Assembly: GCF_000715505.1 (NCBI RefSeq)
Contig: NZ_JHEH01000007.1
Location: 1 to 64,000, forward strand
From: Thioclava dalianensis
GTDB taxonomy: Bacteria > Pseudomonadota > Alphaproteobacteria > Rhodobacterales > Rhodobacteraceae
DNA: 64,000 nucleotides
Direction of reading: 5' to 3'
Made by a program: the position numbers and the translations under genes. Below are positions 35,708 through 44,682 of this stretch, piece by piece. Under the pieces are notes generated by a model that saw only the letters and a list, made by a program, of their open reading frames with translations, did not search any database and was not told where the DNA came from. The first letter of the stretch is position 1. Every line of letters starts with the position of its first letter.

Positions 35708-38479
35708 GTGAGCCATGCGACCCCTTCCAAATCCGAGATCGGACCCGGCCCGTTGCTTCTGGCCGAGACCGGGCTGCATGAGATGCTCGACGCGGCCCTC
35801 GAGGGGCTCGACGATCCGCGCCGGGTGCGAGCGGCTACGGTCGCCTTTCTCTCGGCCGAACGTGCAGCGGCCAATGCCGCGATCGAGGCCGATCTTGCGA
35901 CCCATCCGCGCGGCGCGCGCTCAACGGTAGAGGCCTATGCGCGGGCCACAGATGGCATCGTGCAAGCGGTGCTGCATGTGGCGACAGGCCTTTTGCACAA
36001 AGCGGGCACACGCACCGAATCCGAGCGCTTCGCAGTGCTTGCGGTGGGCGGCTATGGCCGGGCGGAGATGGCGCCCCATTCCGATGTCGATCTGCTGTTT
36101 CTGACGCCCTACAAGATCACGCCCTGGGCCGAGAGCGTGATCGAATCCATGCTCTACATGCTGTGGGATCTGAAGCTGAAGGTCGGGCATGCCTCGCGCA
36201 CGCTTGATGACTGCATTCGGCTTGGCCGCGAGGACATCACGATCCGCACGGCACTTCTGGAGCATCGTTGCGTGGGCGGCGAGGTCGAACTGGCCGAGGC
36301 TCTCGCGCTGCGGCTGCGCCATGATCTGTTCGAGGGCACCGAGGGCGAATTCATCGAAGCCAAGCTCGAGGAACGCGCGCAGCGCCACCGCCGCCAAGGC
36401 GGCCAGCGCTACGTGCTTGAGCCGAATGTAAAAGAGGGCAAGGGCGGGCTGCGCGACCTGCAGACGCTCTATTGGATCGGCAAATATATCCACCATGTCG
36501 GGCGCGCCCGTGAACTGATGGAAATCGGCGCCTTCTCGAAGGAAGAATACGCGACCTTCTACGAGGCCGAGAATTATCTCTGGGCGGTGCGCTGCCATCT
36601 GCACCTGATCTCGGGACGGGCCTCGGATCAGCTGACCTTCGACATGCAGGTCGAGGTCGCCAGCCGCATGGGCTATCGCGATCTGGCCGGGCGCCGCGCG
36701 GTCGAGGTCTTCATGCAGGACTACTTCCGCCACGCCACGGCTGTGGGCGATGTGACACGGATCTTCTTGACCAAGCTTGAGGCGCAGCACGTCAAGACCG
36801 CGCCGATGCTGCTGCGGATCTTCCGGCGGCGGCGCAAGCTCAAAGCCCCCTATCGCGAGCAGAATGGCCGGCTAGACGTGAGCGATCCGGCAGGCTTTCT
36901 CGCCGATCCGGTCAATCTGCTGCGGATCTTCGAAGAGGCGTTGCGCATCGGCATGCTGCTGCACCCCGACGCGATGCGGCTGGTCTCGGCCAATCTTGGG
37001 CTGATCGACGACAAGGTGCGCACCGACCGTGAGGCGCAGCGGATCTTCCTCGACCTGCTGCTCAAGCATGGCAACCCCGAGCGCGTGCTGCGCCGGATGA
37101 ACGAGCTGGGGGTGCTGGCCGCCTTCATCCCGGAATTTGAATCCATCGTCGCGATGATGCAGTTCAACATGTATCACAGCTACACCGTGGACGAGCACAC
37201 GATCCAGACGATCTCCACGCTGGCGCAGATCGAACGCGGCGAGCTGATCGAAGACCTCCCACTCAGCTCGCATATCCTCGAAGAGGGCGTGAACCGCAAA
37301 GTGCTTTATGTGGCGCTTCTGGTGCATGATATCGGCAAGGGCCGCCCCGAGGATCACTCCATTCTGGGCGCGCGGCTGTCGCGCAAGATCGCGCCGCGCC
37401 TTGGGCTCAATGCCGAAGAGGCCGAGACCGTCGAATGGCTGGTGCGCCATCACCTGCTGATGTCGGATGTGGCGCAGAAACGCGACCTGTCCGACCCACG
37501 CACGATCCGCGATTTCGCACGCCGGGTGAAGTCGCGCAAGCGGCTGGATCTGCTGACGGTGCTGACGGTCTGCGACATTCGCGGGGTTGGCCCCAATGTG
37601 TGGAACAACTGGAAAGCGACGCTGCTGCGCAAGCTGCATTCCGAGACCGGGCGGGCGCTCGAACATGGGCTGGAGGCGATCAACCGCGATCAGCGCAGCT
37701 CGGAGGCCAAAAAGGCGCTGCGTGTTGCGCTCGATGCGGCAGAGGGCTGGGACAGCAAAGAGATCCGCGCCGAGACCGCGCGCCATTACGATCCCTACTG
37801 GCAATCACTCACCACTGCCAACCATCAGATCTTCGCCAAAATGCTGCGCGGTCTTGGTGACGATGAGATCCGCATCGATCTGCATCCCGATGACGATCAC
37901 GACGCCACCCGCGCGAGCTTCGCGCTCGCCGATCATCCGGGCATCTTTTCGCGGCTCGCGGGCGCGCTGGCACTGGTGGGTGCCAATGTGGTCGACGCGC
38001 GCACCTATACCTCCAAGGATGGCTATGCCACGGCGGTGTTCTGGATTCAGGATGCCGAGGGGCACCCTTACGAGGCCAGCAAACTTTCGCGCCTGCGCGG
38101 GATGATCGAAAAAACGCTCAAAGGCGAGGTGGTCGCCCGCGACGCGCTCAAGGATCGCGACAAGATCAAGAAGCGCGAACGCGAGTTCAAATTCCCGACC
38201 CATATCATCTTCGACAATGATGGCTCGGATATCTACACCATCATCGAAGTCGATACCCGCGACCGCCCCGGCCTGCTCTATGATCTGACGCGGGCCTTGA
38301 CGGCGAACAGTATTTCCATCTCAAGTGCGGTGATCGCGACTTACGGCGCGCAGGTGGTCGACAGTTTCTACGTCAAGGACATGTTCGGCCTGAAGCTGCA
38401 TTCCGAAAGCCGCCAAAAAGCGTTGGAAAAACGGCTGCGCGAGGCGATTGCCTCGGGGGCGAAACGAGCGGGCAACTGA
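35708..38479 (+). CDS. glnD: PII uridylyltransferase/uridylyl-removing enzyme
   Basis: Encodes 923 residues from a GTG start. It senses glutamine and uridylylates or deuridylylates the PII proteins. The nucleotidyltransferase motif GGYGRAEMAPHSDVD is at about 112-126, the HD hydrolase motif HDIGKGRPEDHS at about 539, and two ACT domains end the protein (about 744-810 and 850-915, RPGLLYDLTRALTANSISI). Homologues have the same layout and length. murJ starts one base after the stop region, suggesting an operon. No ribosome site is strong; the GTG lies in a region with CATCG before it. Confidence 0.95.
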   Translation: MSHATPSKSEIGPGPLLLAETGLHEMLDAALEGLDDPRRVRAATVAFLSAERAAANAAIEADLATHPRGARSTVEAYARATDGIVQAVLHVATGLLHKAGTRTESERFAVLAVGGYGRAEMAPHSDVDLLFLTPYKITPWAESVIESMLYMLWDLKLKVGHASRTLDDCIRLGREDITIRTALLEHRCVGGEVELAEALALRLRHDLFEGTEGEFIEAKLEERAQRHRRQGGQRYVLEPNVKEGKGGLRDLQTLYWIGKYIHHVGRARELMEIGAFSKEEYATFYEAENYLWAVRCHLHLISGRASDQLTFDMQVEVASRMGYRDLAGRRAVEVFMQDYFRHATAVGDVTRIFLTKLEAQHVKTAPMLLRIFRRRRKLKAPYREQNGRLDVSDPAGFLADPVNLLRIFEEALRIGMLLHPDAMRLVSANLGLIDDKVRTDREAQRIFLDLLLKHGNPERVLRRMNELGVLAAFIPEFESIVAMMQFNMYHSYTVDEHTIQTISTLAQIERGELIEDLPLSSHILEEGVNRKVLYVALLVHDIGKGRPEDHSILGARLSRKIAPRLGLNAEEAETVEWLVRHHLLMSDVAQKRDLSDPRTIRDFARRVKSRKRLDLLTVLTVCDIRGVGPNVWNNWKATLLRKLHSETGRALEHGLEAINRDQRSSEAKKALRVALDAAEGWDSKEIRAETARHYDPYWQSLTTANHQIFAKMLRGLGDDEIRIDLHPDDDHDATRASFALADHPGIFSRLAGALALVGANVVDARTYTSKDGYATAVFWIQDAEGHPYEASKLSRLRGMIEKTLKGEVVARDALKDRDKIKKREREFKFPTHIIFDNDGSDIYTIIEVDTRDRPGLLYDLTRALTANSISISSAVIATYGAQVVDSFYVKDMFGLKLHSESRQKALEKRLREAIASGAKRAGN

Positions 38480-38480
38480 C

Positions 38481-40034
38481 ATGAAACCGATCCGATTGGT
38501 GCGCGGCTTCCTCACGGTGGGCGGCTGGACGATGGCGAGCCGTATCCTCGGATTCGCACGCGACATGATGATCGCGGCCTATCTGGGCGCAGGCCCGGTG
38601 GCCGAGGCCTTCCTGATCGCCTTCTCGCTGCCCAACCTGTTTCGCCGGTTTTTCGCCGAGGGCGCGTTCAATACCGCCTTCATCCCGATCTTCTCGAAAA
38701 AGCTCGAGGGCGGCGAGAATGCCCAAGGCTTTGCGCGCGAGGCGATGGGCGGGCTTGCCTCGATCCTGATCGTGCTGACCGTGATTGCCAATCTCGCGAT
38801 GCCCTGGCTGGTGCTGGCGATGGCCTCGGGCTTTGCCGCCGATGAGCGCCTCGCCCTTGCCACGCAATATGGCCGCATCGCCTTTCCCTATATCCTGTTC
38901 ATCTCGCTGGGCGCACTGCTCTCGGGCGTGCTCAACGCGGCGGGCCATTTCGCCGCCGCCGCCGCAGCCCCCGTGCTGCTCAACGTGACCTTCGTGCTCT
39001 CGCTGGTGCTGGCCGATCACTACGGCTGGCCGATCGGCATCGCCCTTGCCTGGGCCGTCCCGATTGCGGGCGTGGCACAGCTTGCGCTGGTCTGGGTTGC
39101 CGCATGGCGCGCAGGCTTCAAGATTGTGCCAGCCCGCCCGCGCCTGAGCCCTGACATGAAGCGTCTGATCCGCATCGCGATCCCCGCGATGCTTGCAGGC
39201 GGTGTGGTGCAGATCAACCTGCTGGTGGGCCGTCAGGTCGCCTCGCAATTCGACGGCGCCATTGCGTGGCTCAACTATGCCGACCGGCTGTATCAGCTCC
39301 CGCTGGGCGTCGTCGGCATCGCCATCGGCGTGGTGCTGCTGCCCGACCTGTCGCGCCGCTTGCGGGCGGGCGATTCCGAGGGCGGTCGCTATTCCTTCTC
39401 ACGTGCGGGCGAGTTTGCACTGCTGCTTACCATTGGCCCCGCGATCGCGCTTCTGGTGGCCGCCCTGCCGATCACTTCGGTGCTTTTCGAGCGCGGACGC
39501 TTCACCCATGCGGATGCGGTGGCCACAGCCTGGGCGGTGGCGATCTACGGGATGGGACTTCCGGCCTTCGTGCTGCAAAAAGTCCTGCAACCGCTCTATT
39601 TCTCGCGCGAAAACACCCGCACACCGTTCAACTACGCCGTCGTGGCGCTGGTCGTGAATGCGGTGATCGCAGTCGGCCTCGCCCCGTTCGTGGGCTTCCT
39701 ATCAGCCGCCATCGGCACCACGCTGGCCGGTTGGGCGATGGTCGCGCAGCTCTGGTTCGGCGCGCGCACCATGGGCGAGTCCGCCCGGTTCGACGCCCGC
39801 TTCATGCGCCGCGTTCCCCGCATCGTCATCTCGGGTCTGGTGATGGGGGCTGCGGTTTGGGCGGTCTGCTATGGCGTGCCACAAGCCTTCACCACACCGG
39901 GCCTGCGCGGGCTGTCCATGCTCGGGTTGGTGATCGGCGGCATGGCCGTCTATTTTGGCACAGCAATTGCCATAGGCGCGGTGCATCTCAGCGATTTCCG
40001 CGCCGCGATGCGCCGGGGCAAAGGCGGGATGTAA
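38481..40034 (+). CDS. murJ: Lipid II flippase
   Basis: Encodes 517 residues. It moves lipid II across the inner membrane for peptidoglycan synthesis. The first helix and MOP-superfamily signature are MASRILGFARDMMIAAYLGAGPVAEAFLIAF, and the FRRFFAEGAFNTAFIPIF motif follows. About 14 hydrophobic helices are present. Arg and Asp residues known to matter for lipid II binding lie in the first helices. The ATG at 38481 overlaps one base with the glnD TGA. It is the last gene before a repeat element and the gene graveyard. Confidence 0.95.
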   Translation: MKPIRLVRGFLTVGGWTMASRILGFARDMMIAAYLGAGPVAEAFLIAFSLPNLFRRFFAEGAFNTAFIPIFSKKLEGGENAQGFAREAMGGLASILIVLTVIANLAMPWLVLAMASGFAADERLALATQYGRIAFPYILFISLGALLSGVLNAAGHFAAAAAAPVLLNVTFVLSLVLADHYGWPIGIALAWAVPIAGVAQLALVWVAAWRAGFKIVPARPRLSPDMKRLIRIAIPAMLAGGVVQINLLVGRQVASQFDGAIAWLNYADRLYQLPLGVVGIAIGVVLLPDLSRRLRAGDSEGGRYSFSRAGEFALLLTIGPAIALLVAALPITSVLFERGRFTHADAVATAWAVAIYGMGLPAFVLQKVLQPLYFSRENTRTPFNYAVVALVVNAVIAVGLAPFVGFLSAAIGTTLAGWAMVAQLWFGARTMGESARFDARFMRRVPRIVISGLVMGAAVWAVCYGVPQAFTTPGLRGLSMLGLVIGGMAVYFGTAIAIGAVHLSDFRAAMRRGKGGM

Positions 40035-40041
40035 GCCCCCT

Positions 40042-40104
40042 TCATCTTGGCCAAAATACCTCGGGGGTGAATTCGGCGCAGCCGAAAAGGGGGCAGCGCC
40101 CCCT
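40042..40104 (+). repeat. Rhodobacteraceae intergenic hairpin element, copy 1
   Basis: Begins with TTCATCTTGGCC and AATACCTCGGGGGTGAA, then two hairpins: TTCGGC(72-77) loop GCA GCCGAA(81-86), and GGGGGC loop AGC GCCCCC (40089-40103 with flanking AT). The second copy at 62166-62223 shares the head and the second hairpin. The first hairpin differs in sequence but still pairs, so the structure is conserved, not the bases. The element sits right after the murJ stop. Confidence 0.75.
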
Positions 40105-40189
40105 GCCCGACCGCTGATTACCGACCTCGGACGAGGGCGACGCAGCGTCGCCTAACTTGTTCCCGGTCTGTCGATACTCTCTTGCGCGG

Positions 40190-40530
40190 GAGGAAGCGTG
40201 ATATGGGCTTGATCTTCAGCCCTGCAAGCGGCATCTTCATCTCATGTGCGGCAAAGGCGATGAAGTCGCGACCGAGCTTGGCGCGCAGGTGGTTCTGGCC
40301 CCGGCATCGAGCCCCACCACCCGGTCTTCGACCTGATCGCGCGCGGTCAGCAAAAGGACCGGCACTGCCGCCCGCCCCGACCGCCTTTCGCGCAGCAGAT
40401 CGAGCCCGGAACCATCGGGAAGCATCAGATCCAGCACGAGGGCGGCGTAGTCGTTCGCGGCCAGCGCCGCGCCCGCATCCTAAAGACAGGCCACCACATC
40501 GGCTGTGAAGCCGGCCCAAGGGCCATCAGC
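40190..40530 (-). pseudogene. Deletion remnant: response regulator receiver fused to histidine kinase H-box
   Basis: On the minus strand bases about 40525-40300 encode a receiver piece: GFTADVVACL, an in-frame TAG, then [20 protein letters not shown] and [23 protein letters not shown]. After that the receiver breaks off just where DDYL would be expected, and the following bases, in another frame, encode [25 protein letters not shown], an H-box like that of a sensor kinase (His in AAHEMKMPL). The N-terminus of the regulator, all of the DNA-binding domain and most of the kinase are missing. A large internal deletion in an OmpR-type two-component pair explains this. Confidence 0.75.
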
Positions 40531-40556
40531 CAGCATGATCGCACGACCCTCCCGCC

Positions 40557-40915
40557 AAGCTGTGCGTCGTCATGAAAGACTGGCCGATCTTCGGCGCCCC
40601 TTCGGTCTATGCCGCGCAACTGGTGCCGGGTGCGCAGAAGCTGGGCGGATACAAGACCGCTCTCGCGGCGCTGATGGCGACGGCGGACCGGCTTAGCTAT
40701 GCGCAGATCGACAACGCACTCGCCGCAGTGGGCATCGATCTGAAAGAAGCCGAGACGCGCTACAAATCCGACCGCAAGAAGATCGACGCCTTGCTCATTC
40801 GCAACGCCCAGCAAGCCACCGCGAACGGGCTGCAAGGCACGCCCGCCTATATCATCGGGCGCGGCATCCATCCGGGCGCGGTCGATGCCAAGACCCGGCG
40901 GAGTGCGATCCGGGC
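40557..40915 (+). pseudogene. Truncated DsbA-family thiol-disulfide oxidoreductase
   Basis: The frame reads KLCVVMKDWPIFGAPSVYAAQ, then LGGYKTALAALMATADRLS and GLQGTPAYIIGRGIHPGA, a DsbA-like thioredoxin fold with the cis-Pro motif GTPAYI. The signal peptide and the CxxC active site, which must lie about 35 residues before VMKDW, are gone. The tail after about residue 115 (ARRSAIRAAHASC) is not homologous. It abuts the end of the two-component remnant, so both junctions are breakpoints. Any product would lack thiol redox activity. Confidence 0.7.
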
Positions 40916-41040
40916 GGCCCACGCGAGTTGCCGAGATCCGGATCTGCATGCCCGCGCTGATCGTGACGAAACGACATTTCATATACACGGGGTGATCGCG
41001 CCCTGAGCCGAGAAGCACACAAAACGCAGCGCCAGACAGC

Positions 41041-41750
41041 GTCTCATCCAGTCAGCCGCCCGAGCTTTTCCGGTCCGGCGATATTGTAGCTCAAGAGGCT
41101 GTCATCGGCGCACCGAAATCAACCGTCTATGATCTGGTCGGTGTGCTTCTATCAGATGGGATGCTTGAGGAAGCAGATGAGACCGGAACGGTAATTCTGG
41201 GCCGCCGTCTCTATTTCCTTGGGCGCGCCTATCGCGACCATTTCGATCTGACGCGCAAGGCAGAAGGCACGCTGCGTGAGAGCACCGAAAAGACCAAGGA
41301 GACCTCGCAATCTTGCATGCTCGACGGCAACAAATATACCGCTCGCTGCAACGCGAGGGCAGTCGCCCATTCCGCATCAGCGCCGATATCGGGGCGCGCA
41401 CGCCAATTCCTTGGACTGCCTCGGGCAGGCTCCTGCTGGGCAGCCTCAGCGATCAGGAAATCTTCGATCTGGTTCCCCCCGAAAACTTTGCGATGCCCGA
41501 TGGACATCGGCTCGATACGGAAACATATCTCACCCAGATACGCCGTGCCCATTTGGAGCGTGTGTTCTCTTTTGACAGTATCGTGGACACCTTCACCCAT
41601 TGCTTCGCTGCCCCCGTTTACGACCGCAAAGGAACCTGCATCGCACCCGTCTGTATCGTCGCGCTTAAAGCCGATGCGGTTGAGAATTATGACAATTACA
41701 GAACGACACTGATCGAGGCGGGATTGAAATTGTCACAATTTTTGCCCTGA
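41041..41750 (+). pseudogene. Frameshifted and N-truncated IclR-family regulator
   Basis: The first frame gives GAPKSTVYDLVGVLLSDGMLEEAD and FYLGRAYRDHFDL-type sequence, the winged-helix domain of IclR regulators starting in the middle of helix 2. Near 41335 the homology jumps to the next frame: REGSRPFRISADIGARTPIPWTASGRLLLGSLS and LERVFSFDSIVDTFTHCFAAPVYDRKG, ending at 41750 (LKLSQFLP). A read-through in frame one to 41712 is not homologous. With no start and one frameshift, this is a dead gene. The effector domain would have bound a small molecule. Confidence 0.72.
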
Positions 41751-41815
41751 GATCGCAGGCCCGAACCAACGACCTCACCTTAGAGGCCCAGCGGAGCGTA
41801 GCCGAGCCCGCCGGC

Positions 41816-42502
41816 TCAGCGTCGCCGCAGCCGCTCGAGCGCGCGTCTCATGCCGCCCGGCGCCACAAAGAAGCTCAGACCGAAGCCTGCAACGAAGCCC
41901 ACGACATCGGCGAGCCAGTCGGGCCGCGCGCCAAACAGCGCCGCGAAGATCAGCTGGATGCCCATCAACGCCCCGATCAACGAAAACGCCCGCAAGCGGT
42001 TCGCATTCTCCATCGCAAGCCGCGTCCACAAGATCCACGTGAACGCACCGATCAGCCCGTAATCGCCGGGATAGCCTCCGTAGAGACCGGCCTGCGTGAA
42101 GGGCAGCGCGGCATAGACAAACGCCCCGATCACGCTTGAGCCGAGAAAGACGACCGCAACGGCGAGGTTCGAAAACAGCTCGCCCACCATCTTGCCGAGC
42201 GCCAGCAGGAACACGAGCACGAAGATCGCCTGCGTCACAGAGCCATGGACGAAGGGGTAGGTCACGAGACGCATGAGCTGCTGGGGCGGATATTGGCCCG
42301 TCTCCACCATCGCGCGCATCACCTGCGGCGAGAAGGCAAATGTCTGCAAGGCATCCAGCCGCCATCCGGCAGCCGCCCCACCTCCGATCAGCCCGGTCGA
42401 GCCCAAGGCGAAGAACAGCTCGGTTGCGATGATCGGCAGGGCGAGAAGCCAGACCACGGGGGGGAGCGGATTGATCGGATGTTCGTCGTAACCGGGATGC
42501 AT
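41816..42502 (-). CDS. Rhomboid-like membrane protein lacking catalytic Ser and His
   Basis: Encodes 228 residues with about six helices. Rhomboid features include RLVTYPFVHGSVTQAIFVLVFLLALGK (the HxN-like region of helix 2). At the place of the catalytic GxSG the sequence is GDYGLIGAF, so Ser is replaced by Tyr. In the last helix, where AHxxG is expected, ADVVGFVAG has Asp for His. It should be an inactive rhomboid that binds but does not cleave membrane proteins. AAGGAG lies before the ATG at 42502. It is divergent from trpS. Confidence 0.8.
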   Translation of the reverse strand: MHPGYDEHPINPLPPVVWLLALPIIATELFFALGSTGLIGGGAAAGWRLDALQTFAFSPQVMRAMVETGQYPPQQLMRLVTYPFVHGSVTQAIFVLVFLLALGKMVGELFSNLAVAVVFLGSSVIGAFVYAALPFTQAGLYGGYPGDYGLIGAFTWILWTRLAMENANRLRAFSLIGALMGIQLIFAALFGARPDWLADVVGFVAGFGLSFFVAPGGMRRALERLRRR

Positions 42503-42624
42503 GAAAGGCTCCTTGATGCGCGGGTTTGGTTGACGCCCCGCGCGCAATAGCGATAAGCGAGCACAAGGCGGAATTCCACCCCCGTGCGGGCCTCCAACCC
42601 CCGCACCGTCTCAGGAGCAGACAG

Positions 42625-43665
42625 ATGAGCGATACAGACACCCCGATCAACGCCAATTTCAAACCGCGCGTCTTTTCGGGCATTCAGCCCTCCGGTGGGC
42701 TGACCCTTGGCAATTACCTGGGCGCACTCAAGCGCTTTGCGATGAAGCAGGATGAGGGGATCGAGACGATCTATTGCCTCGTCGATCTGCATGCCGTCAC
42801 CGTGTGGCAAGATCCCGAAGCCTTGCGCCGCCAGACCCGCGAGGCGGCGGCGGCCTTCATCGCCTCGGGCGTCGACCCGCAGCGCTCGATCCTGTTCAAC
42901 CAGTCTCAGGTTGGCGCGCATGCCGAGCTGGCCTGGCTTTTGAACTGCGTCGCGCGTCTGGGCTGGATGAACCGGATGACCCAGTTCAAGGACAAGGCGG
43001 GCAAAAACGCCGAGAAAGCGAGCCTCGGGCTTTACGCCTACCCGGCTCTGATGGCCGCCGATATTTTGCTGTATCACGCCACGATGGTGCCGGTGGGCGA
43101 GGATCAAAAACAGCATGTCGAACTCACCCGCGACATTGCGGCGAAGTTCAATCATGACTTCGGGGTCGAGTTCTTCCCCGCGCCCGAGCCGCTGATCGAA
43201 GGCACCGCCACCCGCGTCATGTCCTTGCGCGATGGCACCAAGAAGATGTCAAAATCCGACCCCTCCGATGCCAGCCGGATCAACCTGACCGACGATGCCG
43301 ACACGATCGCCAAGAAGATCCGCAAGGCCACCACCGACCCGGCGGAACTGCCCTCCGAGATCGACGGGCTCAAGGATCGCCCCGAGGCGCGCAACCTTGT
43401 GAACATCTATGCCGCCTTGGCCGATATGACGCCCGCGCAGGTGCTGGGGGAGTATGGCGGCAAGGGCTTTGGCACGTTCAAACCCGCGCTGGCGGAATTG
43501 GCCGTGGAAAAGCTGGCCCCGATCAGCACCGAGATGGGGCGGCTGATGGCGGACCCCGCCGAGATCGACGCTGTGTTGGGCCAAGGTGCCAACAAGGCCG
43601 ATGCGATTGCCCGGCCCATCGTCGAGCGGACCTACGAAATCATGGGCATGGTGCGCTCGCGCTGA
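42625..43665 (+). CDS. trpS: Tryptophanyl-tRNA synthetase
   Basis: Encodes 346 residues. It charges tRNA-Trp. The class I signature is seen as [18 protein letters not shown] (HIGH-like) at about 18-35 and [13 protein letters not shown] (KMSKS) at about 206-218. It has the bacterial type I length. CAGGAG lies seven bases before the ATG at 42625; a longer frame from 42526 has no ribosome site. A strong terminator follows. Confidence 0.96.
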   Translation: MSDTDTPINANFKPRVFSGIQPSGGLTLGNYLGALKRFAMKQDEGIETIYCLVDLHAVTVWQDPEALRRQTREAAAAFIASGVDPQRSILFNQSQVGAHAELAWLLNCVARLGWMNRMTQFKDKAGKNAEKASLGLYAYPALMAADILLYHATMVPVGEDQKQHVELTRDIAAKFNHDFGVEFFPAPEPLIEGTATRVMSLRDGTKKMSKSDPSDASRINLTDDADTIAKKIRKATTDPAELPSEIDGLKDRPEARNLVNIYAALADMTPAQVLGEYGGKGFGTFKPALAELAVEKLAPISTEMGRLMADPAEIDAVLGQGANKADAIARPIVERTYEIMGMVRSR

Positions 43666-43685
43666 TCCACGCAGACCGCGTCAAA

Positions 43686-43716
43686 CCCGGCGAGGCCCTC
43701 CCTCGCCGGGCGTTTT
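43686..43716 (+). terminator. Intrinsic terminator after trpS
   Basis: CCCGGCGAGG (43686-43695) pairs perfectly with CCTCGCCGGG (43701-43710) around a five-base loop, followed by CGTTTT. It lies 20 bases after the trpS stop. Confidence 0.85.
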
Positions 43717-43780
43717 GCAGGCGGCCCCCTCGCGTGATCGGTGAATTGTCGCCCTGCCCGTTCGCGGCTAGGATTCGATC

Positions 43781-44677
43781 ATGCTGCGCTGGGTTCTCAC
43801 CATTTCCTGTCTGCTCTGTGCCGCGCCGGTTTGGGCGCAAGGCACCGCGCGCGGCTTTGTCGGCCCGCCCGCACCTGCGCTGCGCTGCACGGTGGATGGC
43901 AGGCGCTGCATCGGTGTGGCGCATTATATCCCCGACACCTGCGCGCTGATTGCGCATGCCGCAGACGAGGCCGGTCTCGATCCGGGCTATTTCGCGCGGC
44001 TGCTCTGGCGCGAGAGCCGCTATGACCCGGCGGCTCTGAGCCCGGCAGGCGCGCAGGGCATCGCGCAGTTCATGCCCGGCACGGCCAAGCTGCGCGGGCT
44101 GGCCGATCCCTATAACCCGGCGCAGGCCATCGAGGCCTCGGCCCGCTATCTGGCCGAGATGCGCGCGCGTTTCGGCAATCTCGGGCTGGCGGCGGTCGGC
44201 TATAATGGCGGCGAGGATCGGGCGCGCAATTTCATCGCAGGGAGAGGTGGGCTTGCGGGCGAGACAATCGCCTATGTCCGCGCGATCACCGGCCATTCGG
44301 CGGAAGACTGGCGCGATAATGCCCCCGAGGCTGTCGATTATCGGCTCGATGGTGACACGCCGTTTCTGCGCGCCTGCACCCAGCAGGCCGAGAGCCAAAA
44401 GCTGCGCGAGTTCCGCGACCCGGTACCGCCTTGGGGCGTGATCGTGGCCGCCGGGCGCAGCGCGCGGATCGCGCAAAACTTCGGACGCGCGGCGGCGCGG
44501 CGCAACAGCGCGCTGATCGATGCGAGCAAGCTGCGCTTTGTGCGCGCCACGATCCCCGGTTTCGGGCGGCGCGCGCAATATACGGCACAGCTCCCCGCCG
44601 AGAGCCGCGAGGCGGCGCTCAAACTATGTAACGCGCTGCGTTCGCAGGGCGGGTTTTGCAAGATGATCGGGAACTGA
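43781..44677 (+). CDS. Lytic transglycosylase (SLT domain), exported
   Basis: Encodes 298 residues. The signal peptide ends about AAPVWAQG. The SLT domain spans about 50-160: catalytic Glu in LLWRESRYDPAALSPAGAQGIAQFMPGTAK, and VGYNGGEDRARNF near its end. A C-terminal region rich in Arg and Ala, with Cys pairs (LCNALRSQGGFCKM), resembles a SPOR-like fold. It cleaves glycan strands, leaving 1,6-anhydromuramic acid. AGGA lies before the ATG. Confidence 0.9.
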   Translation: MLRWVLTISCLLCAAPVWAQGTARGFVGPPAPALRCTVDGRRCIGVAHYIPDTCALIAHAADEAGLDPGYFARLLWRESRYDPAALSPAGAQGIAQFMPGTAKLRGLADPYNPAQAIEASARYLAEMRARFGNLGLAAVGYNGGEDRARNFIAGRGGLAGETIAYVRAITGHSAEDWRDNAPEAVDYRLDGDTPFLRACTQQAESQKLREFRDPVPPWGVIVAAGRSARIAQNFGRAAARRNSALIDASKLRFVRATIPGFGRRAQYTAQLPAESREAALKLCNALRSQGGFCKMIGN

Positions 44678-44682
44678 GGCGC

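Noticed and set aside
34163-35905. 580-residue minus-strand frame across rsmI start and the LpoA-like gene
   Set aside because: It crosses two real genes and their divergent promoter region and shows only composition-driven sequence.
41143-41712. Continuous 189-residue frame in the IclR region
   Set aside because: Only the first 65 residues are homologous to IclR; after about 41335 homology continues in the next frame, so the rest is read-through.
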